This document shows, piece by piece, positions 33,633 to 43,872 of a DNA stretch of 64,000 bases. The stretch is taken from contig JAIXWD010000020.1 in assembly GCA_027482225.1 (NCBI GenBank), positions 124,001-188,000 of the forward strand. Direction: 5' to 3'. The DNA is from Bacteroidota bacterium. GTDB taxonomy: Bacteria > Bacteroidota > Bacteroidia > UKL13-3. A model generated the notes under the pieces. The model saw only the letters and a program-made list of their open reading frames with translations, was not told the origin of the DNA and made no database searches. The translations under genes and the position numbers were made by a program. Position 1 is the stretch's first letter, and each line of letters begins with the position of its first letter.

Positions 33633-34190
33633 ATGTTCAAATATACATTTCTGTTGGTATTACTTTTTGCAGGTTGTGTAAATACACAAATTGGTTATTT
33701 TGAGGTAAGTCCATATGCACGTGTTACCTCCAATAAAATAGATCAACCACTTTATGTAAAATACAGCAGCAGAGTAAACGATACACATTTGGTTAAAGAG
33801 CCTGGTTTTACAATTCAAACTACCGATTTACATAAGAGTTATTTGTTTGCTACACAACGTGCTTTTGGCGATTTATTTAGTGATGTAAGATTGTTTATGA
33901 CAAGCGATGTTGGATTTATATTAGAGATTCAACGAATGGATCCCAAATGGTCGTTTCATGAGAAACAAAAGATCAATCAATTTAAGGATACATTTAATTA
34001 TACCGAGACTTGGTGCACTATACAATATGCCAGTACCATTTACCGAAATGATTTATTAGTGAGTCAATCAACAGGAAATGTAACCGTTAAACAAGAAGAA
34101 ATTGCGGCATATAAACCAGAAGTAATTTTTAAAGAAGCCGTAAAACGCAGCATCGCAAAAATGGCACAAGAGCATTATGATAAGAGATGA
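33633..34190 (+). CDS. Predicted lipoprotein of unknown function
   Basis: 185 residues from the ATG at 33633, which gives a clean lipoprotein signal (FKYTFLLVLLFAGC, Cys15); the track's TTG start 27 bp earlier is less likely. The mature part is a mixed alpha/beta domain with YVKYSSRVNDTHLVKEPG, ILEIQRMDPKWSFHEK and VIFKEAVKRSIAKMAQEHYDK. No family is recognised. TAAATTTG at 33620-33627 lies too close to the ATG to be a clear promoter. It has no operon partner. Confidence 0.65.
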   Translation: MFKYTFLLVLLFAGCVNTQIGYFEVSPYARVTSNKIDQPLYVKYSSRVNDTHLVKEPGFTIQTTDLHKSYLFATQRAFGDLFSDVRLFMTSDVGFILEIQRMDPKWSFHEKQKINQFKDTFNYTETWCTIQYASTIYRNDLLVSQSTGNVTVKQEEIAAYKPEVIFKEAVKRSIAKMAQEHYDKR

Positions 34191-34306
34191 TTTTTTTACC
34201 ACAAAGTTCAAAACGTTTTCACAAAGGTTACAATGATTGGTAGTAGAGTAAAGAGAAACATACATAATTAACCCTATACCCTTATGCCTCTGTTATTCAT
34301 AAACCG

Positions 34307-35422
34307 TTATTGTAGCTTCTTCACTAGGTTATTTACAATATTACTCCAACTATACATTTTATAAAAAGCATCAGGTATATGTTTGGGTTGATTAATATAT
34401 TGTACCACAGCATTTGCAAAATCATCCCAATTATTATCATCAACAACAATTAAATTATCGCCACAAATATTTTTATCAATCCCCAATGCTCCATTTTGTG
34501 TTGATATAACCCGTTGATTTCTGGCCAAGGTGTCAATGGCTTTGGTTTTTATTCCACCACCACTTAAAATTGGGTTCAACATAATATCAGCGGTATCAAT
34601 ATACAAATTAATATCATCTACAAACCCCATGTATTTGATATGTTCAGTGTTATTTATCTTTTGTGCAATACCATCTGGTAATCCTTTACCACAAATAATA
34701 ATTTTGAAAGTTAATCCTTGCTTAGTTAGTCTCGGATATATTTCATCTATAATAAAGTTAACTGCATCGTAATTGGGTGCGTAACTTAAGGTGGAAAAGA
34801 ATAAAATCATCTTCTCATTTGTGCCAATATTTAAGTCGTTTTTTAGGTTTGATATGGCTAGCGTATTCGATAATGATGGTTGTTTATCATAACTTATTCC
34901 ATATGGTGTAAGCAATGTGTTTTCTGGTTTTAAATCAAACTCATATATGGCTTTTTGTTGGTCTATTTCACTTAAGAAAAAAACCAAATGAGCTGATTTG
35001 TATGTGAATTTTTCGTACATATAAAGTATTTGCCAAAACCACTTGCCCATACTTTTAAATCTTAAATACTCGATGTTATGGCTGCGTACTGCTATTTTAT
35101 TTTTAGTTGTTAATCGTAACCAAACTATCAACCAGCCAAACCATGGTTGTTCAAATAATATCCAACTAACTTCTTTTTGTTTAATCAGTTTTTTGAGTTT
35201 GCTAATTAAACTAAAGTTATAATAACGACTAACATTAAATGGCATGGCATAAACCATGTCGGTTTTCCCTGTTTGAAATTCATATCCGTTTTTGTAAGGC
35301 TCAACCGTAAACGCTGTTACGTCATTGTTTTTAGATAACTCGTTCAGCAACCCTGCTGTACAAATTTCTCCTCCTGTGGTGGCAGGTAAAAACGGGTATG
35401 ATATAACAGATATGATGCGCAT
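34307..35422 (-). CDS. Glycosyltransferase family 4-like protein
   Basis: A 371-residue GT-B enzyme. The N-terminal Rossmann half opens with ISYPFLPATTGGEICTAGLL, the loop that holds the acceptor in GT4 enzymes. The C-terminal donor-binding half has ILFFSTLSYAPNYDAVNFII, IICGKGLPDGIAQKI, IKYMGFVDDINLYIDTADIMLNPILSGGGIKTKAIDTL (the E/G-rich nucleotide-sugar site, with GGGIKTKA instead of the usual GxGLP) and GDNLIVVDDN. It probably adds a hexose to a surface glycan. It is 6 bp downstream of the methyltransferase gene, so both probably act in the same cell-surface pathway. Confidence 0.85.
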   Translation of the reverse strand: MRIISVISYPFLPATTGGEICTAGLLNELSKNNDVTAFTVEPYKNGYEFQTGKTDMVYAMPFNVSRYYNFSLISKLKKLIKQKEVSWILFEQPWFGWLIVWLRLTTKNKIAVRSHNIEYLRFKSMGKWFWQILYMYEKFTYKSAHLVFFLSEIDQQKAIYEFDLKPENTLLTPYGISYDKQPSLSNTLAISNLKNDLNIGTNEKMILFFSTLSYAPNYDAVNFIIDEIYPRLTKQGLTFKIIICGKGLPDGIAQKINNTEHIKYMGFVDDINLYIDTADIMLNPILSGGGIKTKAIDTLARNQRVISTQNGALGIDKNICGDNLIVVDDNNWDDFANAVVQYINQPKHIPDAFYKMYSWSNIVNNLVKKLQ

Positions 35423-35428
35423 AATAGT

Positions 35429-36328
35429 TTATTTGTATGCTTCTACATTAATACGATCACCAGATATGCCAAACCATTTTGTTAAATAATAATTGGGATA
35501 TTGCATGCTCTTTTTAACCAAGTTTTCGATAAAAGTTCCACGCAAAGGAATGGTTGATGGATGTTTTATATCGTGTTTAACCAATACTTTATTAAAACCA
35601 GTTTGTTTACACATACGTGTTATACTTTTGCCTGTAAACTCTGTTAAATGATAGGGTGGTATGGTCATTGTTTTTTGTTTGCCTGTTAAATTGTAAACAA
35701 AAAATGCCAGCTTGCTTGATAACAAATTTAACGAACCCGGTAAATGAATAAACGCTACTCCTCCAGGTTTTAATATCTTTTGTACCAATTGCATGGCTTG
35801 GGTTGGGTTGGTAAAATGTTCCAATACATCACCCATAATCACCACATCAAATTCGTTTTCAAAAATATCATTGTTAAGCAATGCCATATCAAATGGTTTA
35901 TTAATTAAGTTTAAACCAAAATTATTTTTAGCATATTCAACAGCAAATGATGAAAGTTCAATGCCTTTAACAGTATACCCAACATTATTTAGGGCGTTTA
36001 AAAAATTGCCTGTTGCGCATCCAATTTCTATAATATTTCCTTCTTGGCAATATTTTCTCATGTTTTCAATACCATCAGCGTAATCTCCATTATTTAATAG
36101 TGCTAAATAATCAGTATCCATATGATGTGTAGCGCTGTTAGCTTCAGTAAAATAATCTGAAGCATACATTTCTTCAATTTCTTGCGATGTAGGTAATGGC
36201 CATATTGAGCGTAGTTTACAACTATCGCATTGGTAAAGCCATAAGTAACGTTCTTTAAACAAATACCTGAACGGAACTTTACTCGCTTTTTTTGAACCAC
36301 ATAAATTACATTCGAAATCTTTAGCCAT
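35429..36328 (-). CDS. Class I SAM-dependent methyltransferase with N-terminal zinc motif
   Basis: 299 residues from the Met at 36328; the track begins 8 codons earlier (MVVFKYTQ). The N-terminus has CNLCG and CDSC, a four-cysteine zinc site typical of methyltransferases in surface-glycan loci. The SAM-binding core is NIIEIGCATGNFLNALNNVG, with acidic motif II in EFDVVIMGDVLEHF and LKPGGVAFIHLPGS behind. The reaction is likely C- or O-methylation of a sugar or glycan intermediate. It is the first gene of a two-gene operon with the glycosyltransferase. Confidence 0.85.
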   Translation of the reverse strand: MAKDFECNLCGSKKASKVPFRYLFKERYLWLYQCDSCKLRSIWPLPTSQEIEEMYASDYFTEANSATHHMDTDYLALLNNGDYADGIENMRKYCQEGNIIEIGCATGNFLNALNNVGYTVKGIELSSFAVEYAKNNFGLNLINKPFDMALLNNDIFENEFDVVIMGDVLEHFTNPTQAMQLVQKILKPGGVAFIHLPGSLNLLSSKLAFFVYNLTGKQKTMTIPPYHLTEFTGKSITRMCKQTGFNKVLVKHDIKHPSTIPLRGTFIENLVKKSMQYPNYYLTKWFGISGDRINVEAYK

Positions 36329-36367
36329 CTGTGTATATTTGAAAACCACCACAAGTAAACAATAATA

Positions 36368-36904
36368 ATGTCAATCATCAAAGTTCACAACAGAAATTTT
36401 GAACCTTTTATATCCGCTAAACAAATTGATGAGCGCTTGAGCACTATTGCGCAGGATATTACCCAAGAATACAAGGATAAAAATCCGTTGTTCATAGCAG
36501 TTCTTAATGGTGCATTTATTTTAGCAGCCGATTTGTTTAGGAAAATCAATTTCCAAAGTGAGATTTCATTTGCCAAAATATCAAGTTATTCTGGCACATC
36601 AACCACCGAAAACATAAAGCAGCTTATTGGTTTCAGCGAATCAATAACAGACCGTCACATCATTATTATTGAAGATATAATTGATACGGGTTTAAGTATG
36701 CAACATGTTATAAATCAAATTCAAAGTCATCATCCTGCTTCGGTTAAAATTTTAACTTTGTTGTTTAAACCTAAATCTTTAAAAGTTGATGTAGCCCCTC
36801 ATTACGTTGGGTTTTTAATTGAACCAAAATTTGTTTTAGGTTATGGTTTAGACTATGATGGCTTAGGTAGAAACTTACCTGACATTTACGCTGAAGTTTC
36901 TTGA
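36368..36904 (+). CDS. hpt: Hypoxanthine phosphoribosyltransferase
   Basis: A 178-residue type I phosphoribosyltransferase. The PRPP-binding loop is IIIEDIIDTGLSMQHVI. The flexible-loop region SYSGTSTTENIKQL and the C-terminal base-recognition segment KFVLGYGLDYDGLGRNLPDIY are diagnostic for Hpt. It salvages hypoxanthine and guanine to IMP/GMP in the cytoplasm. Length is usual. A TATATTTG box at 36334-36341 is 26 bp before the ATG. It is divergent from the methyltransferase gene. Confidence 0.93.
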   Translation: MSIIKVHNRNFEPFISAKQIDERLSTIAQDITQEYKDKNPLFIAVLNGAFILAADLFRKINFQSEISFAKISSYSGTSTTENIKQLIGFSESITDRHIIIIEDIIDTGLSMQHVINQIQSHHPASVKILTLLFKPKSLKVDVAPHYVGFLIEPKFVLGYGLDYDGLGRNLPDIYAEVS

Positions 36905-37011
36905 TGTTTTGATTGGCAGCCTAGATTAGTTTTTTTATGTAATTATCTCCTTAAATAGTTTAAGATTTAATGCCTTTAAGCGATGTGATGTAAGACTTTT
37001 ATTGTTTAAAT

Positions 37012-37149
37012 TTAACGTTTAGTCCTACATTTATCGCTACAATATTTCACCTCTTCCCAAACTTTTTCCCATTTTTTTCTCCATGTAAATGGTTTGTTAC
37101 ACGATAGGCACAGTTTAGATGGTAAATTGGTCTTTTTTACTCCTCTCAT
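37012..37149 (-). CDS. DUF2256 small zinc-finger-like protein
   Basis: A 45-residue gene too short for the ORF track. It reads [20 protein letters not shown], then [19 protein letters not shown] and KCRTKR. CxxC and CSDKC supply four cysteines, and the [18 protein letters not shown] block is the hallmark of DUF2256. Its ATG overlaps the stop of the DUF2805 gene (ATGA). In many bacteria DUF2256 and DUF2805/TIGR03643 genes accompany a photolyase/cryptochrome, as here. The role is unknown. Confidence 0.85.
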   Translation of the reverse strand: MRGVKKTNLPSKLCLSCNKPFTWRKKWEKVWEEVKYCSDKCRTKR

Positions 37150-37424
37150 CGCTTACTTATTTTATTTAAAGTAACTTGTCTTTGAAGGTTACATTTAAAT
37201 CGATCTATTTCCGGGTTACGCTTTTTGGCGTGCTTCTGAGAAACCCCTTGGTTAACTCGTTTGCGCCAAAGTCTCCAGCTACTTGGTTTTAGTTCGTTTC
37301 GCATCAAGCGTATTACATCACTTTCTGCAAGACCAAATTGTATCTTAATTGCGTCAAAAGGTGTACGGTCTTCCCATGCCATCTCAATTACCCTGTCAAT
37401 CTCTTCAACACTTAATTTATTCAT
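37146..37424 (-). CDS. DUF2805 / TIGR03643-type protein
   Basis: 92 residues from the Met at 37424; the 13 extra residues in the track have no homology to the family start. It begins [20 protein letters not shown] and continues [21 protein letters not shown] and [17 protein letters not shown] helix-turn-helix-like region is followed by a basic tail. The family is known mainly by its position next to photolyase and DUF2256 genes. It starts 41 bp from the divergent photolyase start and is translationally coupled to DUF2256. Confidence 0.85.
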   Translation of the reverse strand: MNKLSVEEIDRVIEMAWEDRTPFDAIKIQFGLAESDVIRLMRNELKPSSWRLWRKRVNQGVSQKHAKKRNPEIDRFKCNLQRQVTLNKISKR

Positions 37425-37465
37425 TAACAATACAAACAGAAAAGTATTAAAAGTGTTTAACAAAC

Positions 37466-39004
37466 ATGCAACAAGGTATTCCTATTTCGGTGGTTTGGTT
37501 TAAACGCGATTTGCGATTAACTGACCATGCTCCCATTAAAGCCGCAATAGAAAAAGGATTGCCAGTTTTGATGCTATATGTTTTTGAGCCAAGTTTAATG
37601 CGTGCACCAGATTCTGATATTAGACATTGGCGTTTTGTTTGGCAAAGTTTAATGGATATAGAAAACGACTTAACCAAATATGAAACTAAACTTTGTATTG
37701 CTGCAGGTGAGGTTGTAGATGTGATGACGCAACTAAACAAAAAGTTTAAAATTATGCATGTTTTTTCTCACCAAGAAATTGGAGTTAAGCTCACTTTTGA
37801 TAGGGATATATCTGTTGCGAAATTTTGTAACCAACATCAAATTACTTTTAATGAGTTTCAACGAGATGGAGTACAACGTGGTTTGCGTAATAGAAAAACA
37901 TGGAATAAAGATTGGAAATATTTCATGAGCCAATTTACTCAAGAGCCAGATTGGAGTAAGTTTATCAAAATCGAAACAGATAAGTTAACAGAATTAGATA
38001 ATAGGGGAGATGTTTCTAACGAAGTAAAAACTGCACATCCTGCTTTCCAACCCGGAGGTACAAAATACGCTAGGCAATATTTAAGTAGTTTCTTGCAAGG
38101 ACGCATGTTTAACTACATGAAGCACATTTCAAAACCGCAACTAAGCAGAACTGCTTGTAGCAGGTTATCGCCATATTTGGCATGGGGTAACATAAGCATG
38201 CGCGAGTTAATTCATGCTGCAACTAATGAACATGGTAAGGGTAACAAAAAAATATTATCTTTTTTTATTGCACGTTTGCATTGGCATTGCCACTTTATAC
38301 AAAAGTTTGAAAGTGAGTGCCGCATGGAATACGAAAACCTGAACACTACCTTCAATAACATCCGAACTGAATGGAATGAGGATTTTTTTGAAGCGTGGAA
38401 AACTGGAAAAACTGGTTATCCTTTGGTTGATGCTTGTATGCGTTGTGTTATGGCAACTGGGTATGTTAACTTTAGGATGCGCTCCATGTTGGTTACTTTT
38501 TTAACACATAATCTTTGGCTCGATTGGCAAAAGGGATCAATACACTTAGCTAGGCAATTTTTAGATTACGAGCCAGGTATTCATTACTCGCAATTTCAAA
38601 TGCAATCGGGCACAATGGGTGTTAATACTATTCGTACCTACAATCCGCTAAAACAAAGTTTAGATCATGATTCTAATGGTGATTTTATAAGGCAATGGGT
38701 TCCAGAGTTAGCCAATGTACCAGCACCTTTTATTCATCAACCATGGTTAATACCAGAGGGCTTACAACAACAGTATAAATGTAAAATTGGTGTTGATTAT
38801 CCAATGCCTATAGTAGAGTTAAAATCAAGTGCCCAGCATGCCGCCAAACTTTTATGGCAAACCAAAAAATCAGTAGAAACCCGTCAGCAAAACCAACGTA
38901 TATTAGAAGTGCACACTCATAGGAAAACAGAGCAAGAAAAACTGATTACCTCACGCTCTGGGAAAGCAAAAATTAAGATTGATTTAAACCATAAATTGTT
39001 TTAG
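37466..39004 (+). CDS. Cryptochrome/photolyase-family FAD protein
   Basis: 512 residues. The N-terminal antenna-type domain starts [17 protein letters not shown] (about 5-165). The C-terminal FAD domain has [31 protein letters not shown] and the conserved block [40 protein letters not shown] and [23 protein letters not shown]. Enzymes of this group repair pyrimidine dimers in light or act as light sensors. The presence of DUF2805 and DUF2256 genes next door resembles clusters of the photolyase-like cryptochromes common in Bacteroidota and Cyanobacteria. I cannot tell repair from sensing. Confidence 0.92.
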   Translation: MQQGIPISVVWFKRDLRLTDHAPIKAAIEKGLPVLMLYVFEPSLMRAPDSDIRHWRFVWQSLMDIENDLTKYETKLCIAAGEVVDVMTQLNKKFKIMHVFSHQEIGVKLTFDRDISVAKFCNQHQITFNEFQRDGVQRGLRNRKTWNKDWKYFMSQFTQEPDWSKFIKIETDKLTELDNRGDVSNEVKTAHPAFQPGGTKYARQYLSSFLQGRMFNYMKHISKPQLSRTACSRLSPYLAWGNISMRELIHAATNEHGKGNKKILSFFIARLHWHCHFIQKFESECRMEYENLNTTFNNIRTEWNEDFFEAWKTGKTGYPLVDACMRCVMATGYVNFRMRSMLVTFLTHNLWLDWQKGSIHLARQFLDYEPGIHYSQFQMQSGTMGVNTIRTYNPLKQSLDHDSNGDFIRQWVPELANVPAPFIHQPWLIPEGLQQQYKCKIGVDYPMPIVELKSSAQHAAKLLWQTKKSVETRQQNQRILEVHTHRKTEQEKLITSRSGKAKIKIDLNHKLF

Positions 39005-39049
39005 TATTTTTTAATAGCCTATTTTTATATTGCAAAAAACTATATTCCA

Positions 39050-39958
39050 TTGAAAGCCATCATAGATTTAGGAACCAATACTTTTCACTTGTGCATTGCC
39101 GAGGTTAAGCAAGGTATACTCATAGAATATTTCAATCTTCAACTTCCGGTAAAAATTGGTAGAGGGGGCATCAACAAAGGAATGATAACGCCAGAGGCTT
39201 TTCAACGTGGAATAACAGCACTAAACGAGTTTAAAAAACACATTGATCAGTATGAGGTTAAAGAGGTCATGGCTATTGCCACATCAGCTATTCGTAATGC
39301 TAAAAACGGTAATCAGTTTATAAAAGAAGCTTCAGATGTATCAGGAATTAACATAACTACAATTTCAGGTGATGTAGAAGCTACTTATATTTATAAAGGA
39401 GTTTTCCATTCTTTTAAATTTCCTGATTATCCTGTATTGGTTATGGATATTGGTGGTGGAAGCGTAGAGTTTATTATTGGTATAGGTGAGCAAATATTAT
39501 GGAAACAAAGTTTTGAAATTGGAGCAGCTCGTTTAATTGATAAGTTTCATCATAGCAACCCCATTGACAATAATTCTGTAAATAAATTATTGAATTATTT
39601 GGTGCATACTTTATTGCCGCTGCATCAAGCAATAAATTTACATCAACCCCAAGCCTTAATAGGAGCAGCTGGAGCTTTTGAAACATTGGTTGATGTAGTT
39701 ATTATGGACTTAGCTGTTGAACCCCTTTCGTTAAGCAAAAATGCTTTTGAAATTCGTAAAGAAGAATTTGACCTATTTGTTGAAATGATGCGTAATTCAA
39801 CGCAAGAACAACGCATACGTTTAAAGGGTATGAAAGATTTTAGGGTTGAAATGATGACCGTAGCAGCTTTGTTAATGCAGTACGTGTTTAGAATAGGCAA
39901 CTTTAAAAGAATAATAGCTGTAAATTATGCTTTAAAAGAAGGTGTTCTATTTACTTAA
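39050..39958 (+). CDS. ppx: Exopolyphosphatase / pppGpp phosphohydrolase (Ppx/GppA)
   Basis: A 302-residue ASKHA-fold protein that starts with TTG; the first residues KAIIDLGTNTFHLCIAEV are the family's phosphate-1 motif, so the TTG is the genuine start. The second motif is VMDIGGGSVEFIIG, and the adenosine-like motif is IGAAGAFETLVDV. The length fits the short Bacteroidota Ppx lacking the C-terminal HD-like domain. It probably degrades polyphosphate or pppGpp. It ends with an 8-bp convergent overlap with maf. Confidence 0.9.
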   Translation: MKAIIDLGTNTFHLCIAEVKQGILIEYFNLQLPVKIGRGGINKGMITPEAFQRGITALNEFKKHIDQYEVKEVMAIATSAIRNAKNGNQFIKEASDVSGINITTISGDVEATYIYKGVFHSFKFPDYPVLVMDIGGGSVEFIIGIGEQILWKQSFEIGAARLIDKFHHSNPIDNNSVNKLLNYLVHTLLPLHQAINLHQPQALIGAAGAFETLVDVVIMDLAVEPLSLSKNAFEIRKEEFDLFVEMMRNSTQEQRIRLKGMKDFRVEMMTVAALLMQYVFRIGNFKRIIAVNYALKEGVLFT

Positions 39959-40517
39959 ATGCTTTAAGTTTTTCGTATAGTTTTGAAATAGGTAAGCCCA
40001 TTACATTGTAAAAACAACCGTTAATTTTTTCTACAGCAACATATCCAAACCAATCTTGAATACCATAGCTACCTGCCTTATCAAAGGGTTTGTAAGTTTT
40101 GATGTAGTGCCATATTTCTGCATCACTTAATGGTTTTATCTTAACTTCACTGCAATCAAAAAACGCCATATTTTGGGTTGATGTTTTGATGCAAACTCCT
40201 GTATAAACTTGATGCGTGGTTCCACAAATTTCTTTTAGCATATTGTAAGCCTCCTGCTCACTTTCTGGTTTGTTCAATACATGATTATTTACCCATACAA
40301 TGGTGTCAGCAGTAATCAATACTTCTTGTTCTGATATGTCTTTTGGATATGCGTTTGCTTTTTTTTCAGCTAAATATAAGGCAATTTCTTCACCTTTCAG
40401 ATGTTCGGGAAATGTCTCGTCAACTTCGTATGTAAATACCTCATATGCTAATTCTAAACCTTTAATTAATTCTTGCCTACGAGGCGATTTAGATGCCAAG
40501 ATTATTTTTTTATTCAT
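39951..40517 (-). CDS. maf: Maf-like nucleoside triphosphate pyrophosphatase
   Basis: 188 residues from the Met at 40517. The canonical start IILASKSPRRQELIKGL begins just behind it, and the track's 17 extra residues belong to rlmH in another frame. Other motifs are DTIVWVNNHVLNKP and DKAGSYGIQDWFGYVAVEKI. Maf proteins hydrolyse non-canonical or modified dNTPs/NTPs and can delay septation. Its start overlaps the rlmH stop by 8 bp, so translation is coupled. Confidence 0.93.
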   Translation of the reverse strand: MNKKIILASKSPRRQELIKGLELAYEVFTYEVDETFPEHLKGEEIALYLAEKKANAYPKDISEQEVLITADTIVWVNNHVLNKPESEQEAYNMLKEICGTTHQVYTGVCIKTSTQNMAFFDCSEVKIKPLSDAEIWHYIKTYKPFDKAGSYGIQDWFGYVAVEKINGCFYNVMGLPISKLYEKLKAFK

Positions 40518-40980
40518 GATGGTAGGGTTCACCTTTAATAATAGTAAATGCGCGGTAAAGTTGTTCAATAAAAATTAATCTTATCAATTGGTGTGAGAAC
40601 GTCATTTGTGATAAAGATACTTTTGTATTGGCCCTTGTATAAACTTCATCACTAAAGCCATATGCACCTCCAATAATAAAAACCATATGAGCTTGGTGTA
40701 ATGAAAGCTTTTGTAAATAATCAGCAAATGCAGTTGATGTATATTCTTTACCGTTTTCATCAAGTAAAATCACAAAATCGGTTGGTGCCAATTTCTTCAA
40801 TAACACTTCACCTTCATTTTTTTTTATTTGGTTAATGTCATTTGTTTTTAAACGCGTAGGCAATTCAAACAATAGACTTTCAAACTTGCAGTAATGTTTT
40901 AATCTTGTAGCAAATTCATCAAATCCTGTATCAACAAACTTAAAATGGGTTTTGCCTAATTGTAGCAATGTAATTTTCAT
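40510..40980 (-). CDS. rlmH: 23S rRNA (pseudouridine1915-N3)-methyltransferase
   Basis: A 156-residue SPOUT methyltransferase. The C-terminal knot is clear: FVILLDENGKEYTSTAFADYL, HMVFIIGGAYGFSDEVYTRA and LSLSQMTFSHQLIRLIFIEQLYRAF, ending in EPYHHE. It methylates pseudouridine 1915 in helix 69 of 23S rRNA on the assembled ribosome. It is upstream of, and coupled with, maf. Confidence 0.95.
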   Translation of the reverse strand: MKITLLQLGKTHFKFVDTGFDEFATRLKHYCKFESLLFELPTRLKTNDINQIKKNEGEVLLKKLAPTDFVILLDENGKEYTSTAFADYLQKLSLHQAHMVFIIGGAYGFSDEVYTRANTKVSLSQMTFSHQLIRLIFIEQLYRAFTIIKGEPYHHE

Positions 40981-41054
40981 TCACTTCAAATGTAATAATT
41001 CGGTATCATTCCAAATATTGTATTATTCAGTTGGAATTAAATGGAATAACATAA

Positions 41055-41086
41055 AAAAGAGGCTACCTTATTGGTAACCTCTTTTT
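41055..41086 (-). terminator. Rho-independent terminator after clpC
   Basis: AAAAGAGGCTACC and GGTAACCTCTTTT form a 13-bp stem with one mismatch. It directly follows the clpC stop on the minus strand. Confidence 0.8.
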
Positions 41087-41088
41087 AC

Positions 41089-43641
41089 TTACTCTGGATT
41101 AACCGGAGGGGTATCTTTTTTCTTTCGTGGTTCTTTCTTTTTTACCACATTAATTTTCAGTTCTTCTGCATTGGTTTCTTTATTGTAATCAATTTCAATA
41201 ACAGCACCTTCCATGCTTTCTCCTTTTAATAATTCTTCTGCAACTGGATCTTCAACAAAACGTTGTATGGTGCGAGATAAAGGACGAGCACCCATATCTG
41301 GGTCGAAACCTTTTTCTGCTAAGAAATCTTTAGCTACATCAGTTATTTTAAAGGTAAAGCCAAGTTCCTCAACACGCTTGACTAATTTCTCTAAGTTTAA
41401 ATCAAGTATTTTATGAATTGATTCTCTATCAAGTTGGTTAAATACAATCACATCATCAATACGGTTTAAAAATTCAGGAGAGAAAAAACGTTTCAATGCG
41501 TTTTCAATCACAATTTTTGTATTGGCATCTGCTTGAGCTTGTTTACTTGGCGTGCTAAAACCTACACCTGCACCAAATTCTTTCAATTGGCGGCTACCAA
41601 TGTTTGATGTCATTATGATGATGGTATTTCTAAAATCAACTTTACGACCTAAGCTATCGGTAACAAAGCCTTCATCCAATACTTGAAGTAAGATGTTAAA
41701 TACATCAGGATGTGCTTTTTCAATTTCATCAAGTAAAACTACTGCGTATGGTTTTCTTCTGATTTTTTCAGTTAACTGCCCGCCTTCTTCATAACCAATG
41801 TATCCTGGAGGCGCTCCAACCAATCTACTCACGGCAAACTTCTCCATGTATTCACTCATATCAATACGAATCATGGCATCATCAGCATCAAACAAGTAGC
41901 GAGCAAGTACTTTGGCCATCTCTGTTTTACCAACTCCTGTTGGCCCTAAAAACACAAATGAACCAATTGGTTTATTCGGATTTTTTAAACCGGCACGTGC
42001 ACGCTGAATGGCTTTGGCTAATTTTTTTATTGCATTATCCTGACCAATTACTTTGCCTTGTAAATCTTCAGGCATACTTAATAATTTTTGGCCTTCACTT
42101 TGCGCAATACGTTTAACAGGCACACCGGTCATCATTGCAATAACCTCCGCAATATCGTTTTCGGTTACCTTATAGCGTTGTTGTTTTGTTTCATCCTCCC
42201 ATTTCACCTTTTCGGTTTCTAGTTGTTCCAATAAGTGTTTCTCCTTATCACGCAACTTAGCAGCCTCTTCGTATTTTTGGCTTTTAACCACTTTATTTTT
42301 CTCTACTTTAATATCTTCAATAGCTTTTTCCAGTTCAAGGATATTTGTAGGAACATGAATATTGCTTATATGCACACGCGCACCTGCTTCATCTAAAACA
42401 TCAATAGCTTTATCAGGTAAATGACGATCGTTGATGTAACGGTTACTTAACTTTACACATGCTTCAATGGCTTCTGCATCATAAATAACATTGTGATGGT
42501 CTTCATATTTATTTTTAATGTTATTTAAAATTTGAACTGTTTCTTCTGGTGTTGTGGGATTAACCAGTACAGATTGAAAGCGTCTTTCTAATGCACCATC
42601 TTTTTCAATATATTGACGGTATTCGTCTAAAGTAGTTGCTCCTATGCACTGTATTTCGCCACGTGCCAAAGCAGGTTTAAACATGTTACTTGCATCTAGG
42701 CTACCGCTTGCTCCACCTGCACCAACAATGGTATGAATTTCATCAATAAACAAAATTACATCAGGTGATTTTTCAAGTTCATTCATCACCGCTTTCATGC
42801 GTTCTTCAAATTGACCGCGGTACTTAGTACCTGCAACTAAACTTGCCAAATCGAGCATAACCACTCGTTTGTTAAACAATACGCGAGAAACTTTGCGTTG
42901 CACAATACGTAAAGCTAAACCTTCGGCAATAGCAGTTTTACCAACGCCTGGCTCACCAATAAGCACAGGATTATTTTTCTTTCTACGACTTAATATTTGC
43001 GATACGCGTTCAATTTCTTTTTCACGTCCAACAATAGGGTCAAGTTTACCTTCCTCAGCACTTTTGGTTAAATCTCTTCCGAAATTATCAAGTACAGGTG
43101 TTTTAGATTTACTGTCTGATTTTCTGGTGGGCTCTGATGGTTTGCGAGGTTCTTCGCGATAAAAATCGTCTTCAGGGCTATCTGAATTCATTTCGTTTTT
43201 TACATCTGAGATGTTATTTTCAACAGCAGACTTAAATATATCGTAGCTAATTCCGTATTGAGATAAAATTTGTGATGCTAAATTATCCTCATCACGCAAT
43301 ACAGAAAGTAGTAAATGCTCAGTTCCTATAATATCTGTTTTAAAAATTTTAGCCTCAAGATAAGTAATCTTGAGTACCTTTTCTGCTTGTTTAGTTAAAG
43401 GAATATTAACCAGATTGGTGTTGTTATTGGCTGTGCCTTTAATAGCGTCTTCAATAGTTTTTTTCAATCGGATAATGTCCACATCAAGGGCTTTTAAAGT
43501 GCGGATGGCTTTCCCATCACCCTCACGAACCAAACCCAATAAAAGGTGTTCTGTGCCTATGTAATCGTGACCTAATCGTATAGCTTCTTCTCTGCTATAA
43601 CTAATCACATCTTTTACGCGTGGTGAAAATTTAGCTTCCAT
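41089..43641 (-). CDS. clpC: ATP-dependent Clp protease ATPase subunit ClpC
   Basis: 850 residues from the Met at 43641 ([20 protein letters not shown], the normal ClpC start); the track adds 19 residues. Two N-terminal Clp repeats with [15 protein letters not shown] and [16 protein letters not shown] are followed by AAA-1 ([28 protein letters not shown]), the UVR/M region [20 protein letters not shown], and AAA-2 ([28 protein letters not shown]). It unfolds substrates for ClpP and needs an adaptor such as McsB/MecA in Firmicutes; the Bacteroidota adaptor is unknown. A good promoter lies in front. Confidence 0.96.
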   Translation of the reverse strand: MEAKFSPRVKDVISYSREEAIRLGHDYIGTEHLLLGLVREGDGKAIRTLKALDVDIIRLKKTIEDAIKGTANNNTNLVNIPLTKQAEKVLKITYLEAKIFKTDIIGTEHLLLSVLRDEDNLASQILSQYGISYDIFKSAVENNISDVKNEMNSDSPEDDFYREEPRKPSEPTRKSDSKSKTPVLDNFGRDLTKSAEEGKLDPIVGREKEIERVSQILSRRKKNNPVLIGEPGVGKTAIAEGLALRIVQRKVSRVLFNKRVVMLDLASLVAGTKYRGQFEERMKAVMNELEKSPDVILFIDEIHTIVGAGGASGSLDASNMFKPALARGEIQCIGATTLDEYRQYIEKDGALERRFQSVLVNPTTPEETVQILNNIKNKYEDHHNVIYDAEAIEACVKLSNRYINDRHLPDKAIDVLDEAGARVHISNIHVPTNILELEKAIEDIKVEKNKVVKSQKYEEAAKLRDKEKHLLEQLETEKVKWEDETKQQRYKVTENDIAEVIAMMTGVPVKRIAQSEGQKLLSMPEDLQGKVIGQDNAIKKLAKAIQRARAGLKNPNKPIGSFVFLGPTGVGKTEMAKVLARYLFDADDAMIRIDMSEYMEKFAVSRLVGAPPGYIGYEEGGQLTEKIRRKPYAVVLLDEIEKAHPDVFNILLQVLDEGFVTDSLGRKVDFRNTIIIMTSNIGSRQLKEFGAGVGFSTPSKQAQADANTKIVIENALKRFFSPEFLNRIDDVIVFNQLDRESIHKILDLNLEKLVKRVEELGFTFKITDVAKDFLAEKGFDPDMGARPLSRTIQRFVEDPVAEELLKGESMEGAVIEIDYNKETNAEELKINVVKKKEPRKKKDTPPVNPE

Positions 43642-43683
43642 AATATGTTTCCTCCAACTCTTTAAATTGTTGTTGCTGCAATT

Positions 43684-43714
43684 CAAATATAATTCCAATT
43701 ATGTTACAACGCAA
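43684..43714 (-). promoter_or_regulatory. Promoter for clpC
   Basis: On the minus strand TTG (43714-43712), 20 bp, then TATATTTG (43691-43684): both Bacteroidota boxes, 42 bp before the ATG. Confidence 0.65.
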
Positions 43715-43872
43715 TGTTGTCATAAAAAGGTTTAAACAATAATACTAACGTTGTCTACTACTTTTAAAACTTGACTTATTGGCTTAAAAAGTGACACTTT
43801 TAAATATCTAACCATTACGAATATTTTGTTTAGGTCTAGAAAAGTGTGGTTAGTAGTTTATTGTTGTTCAGT

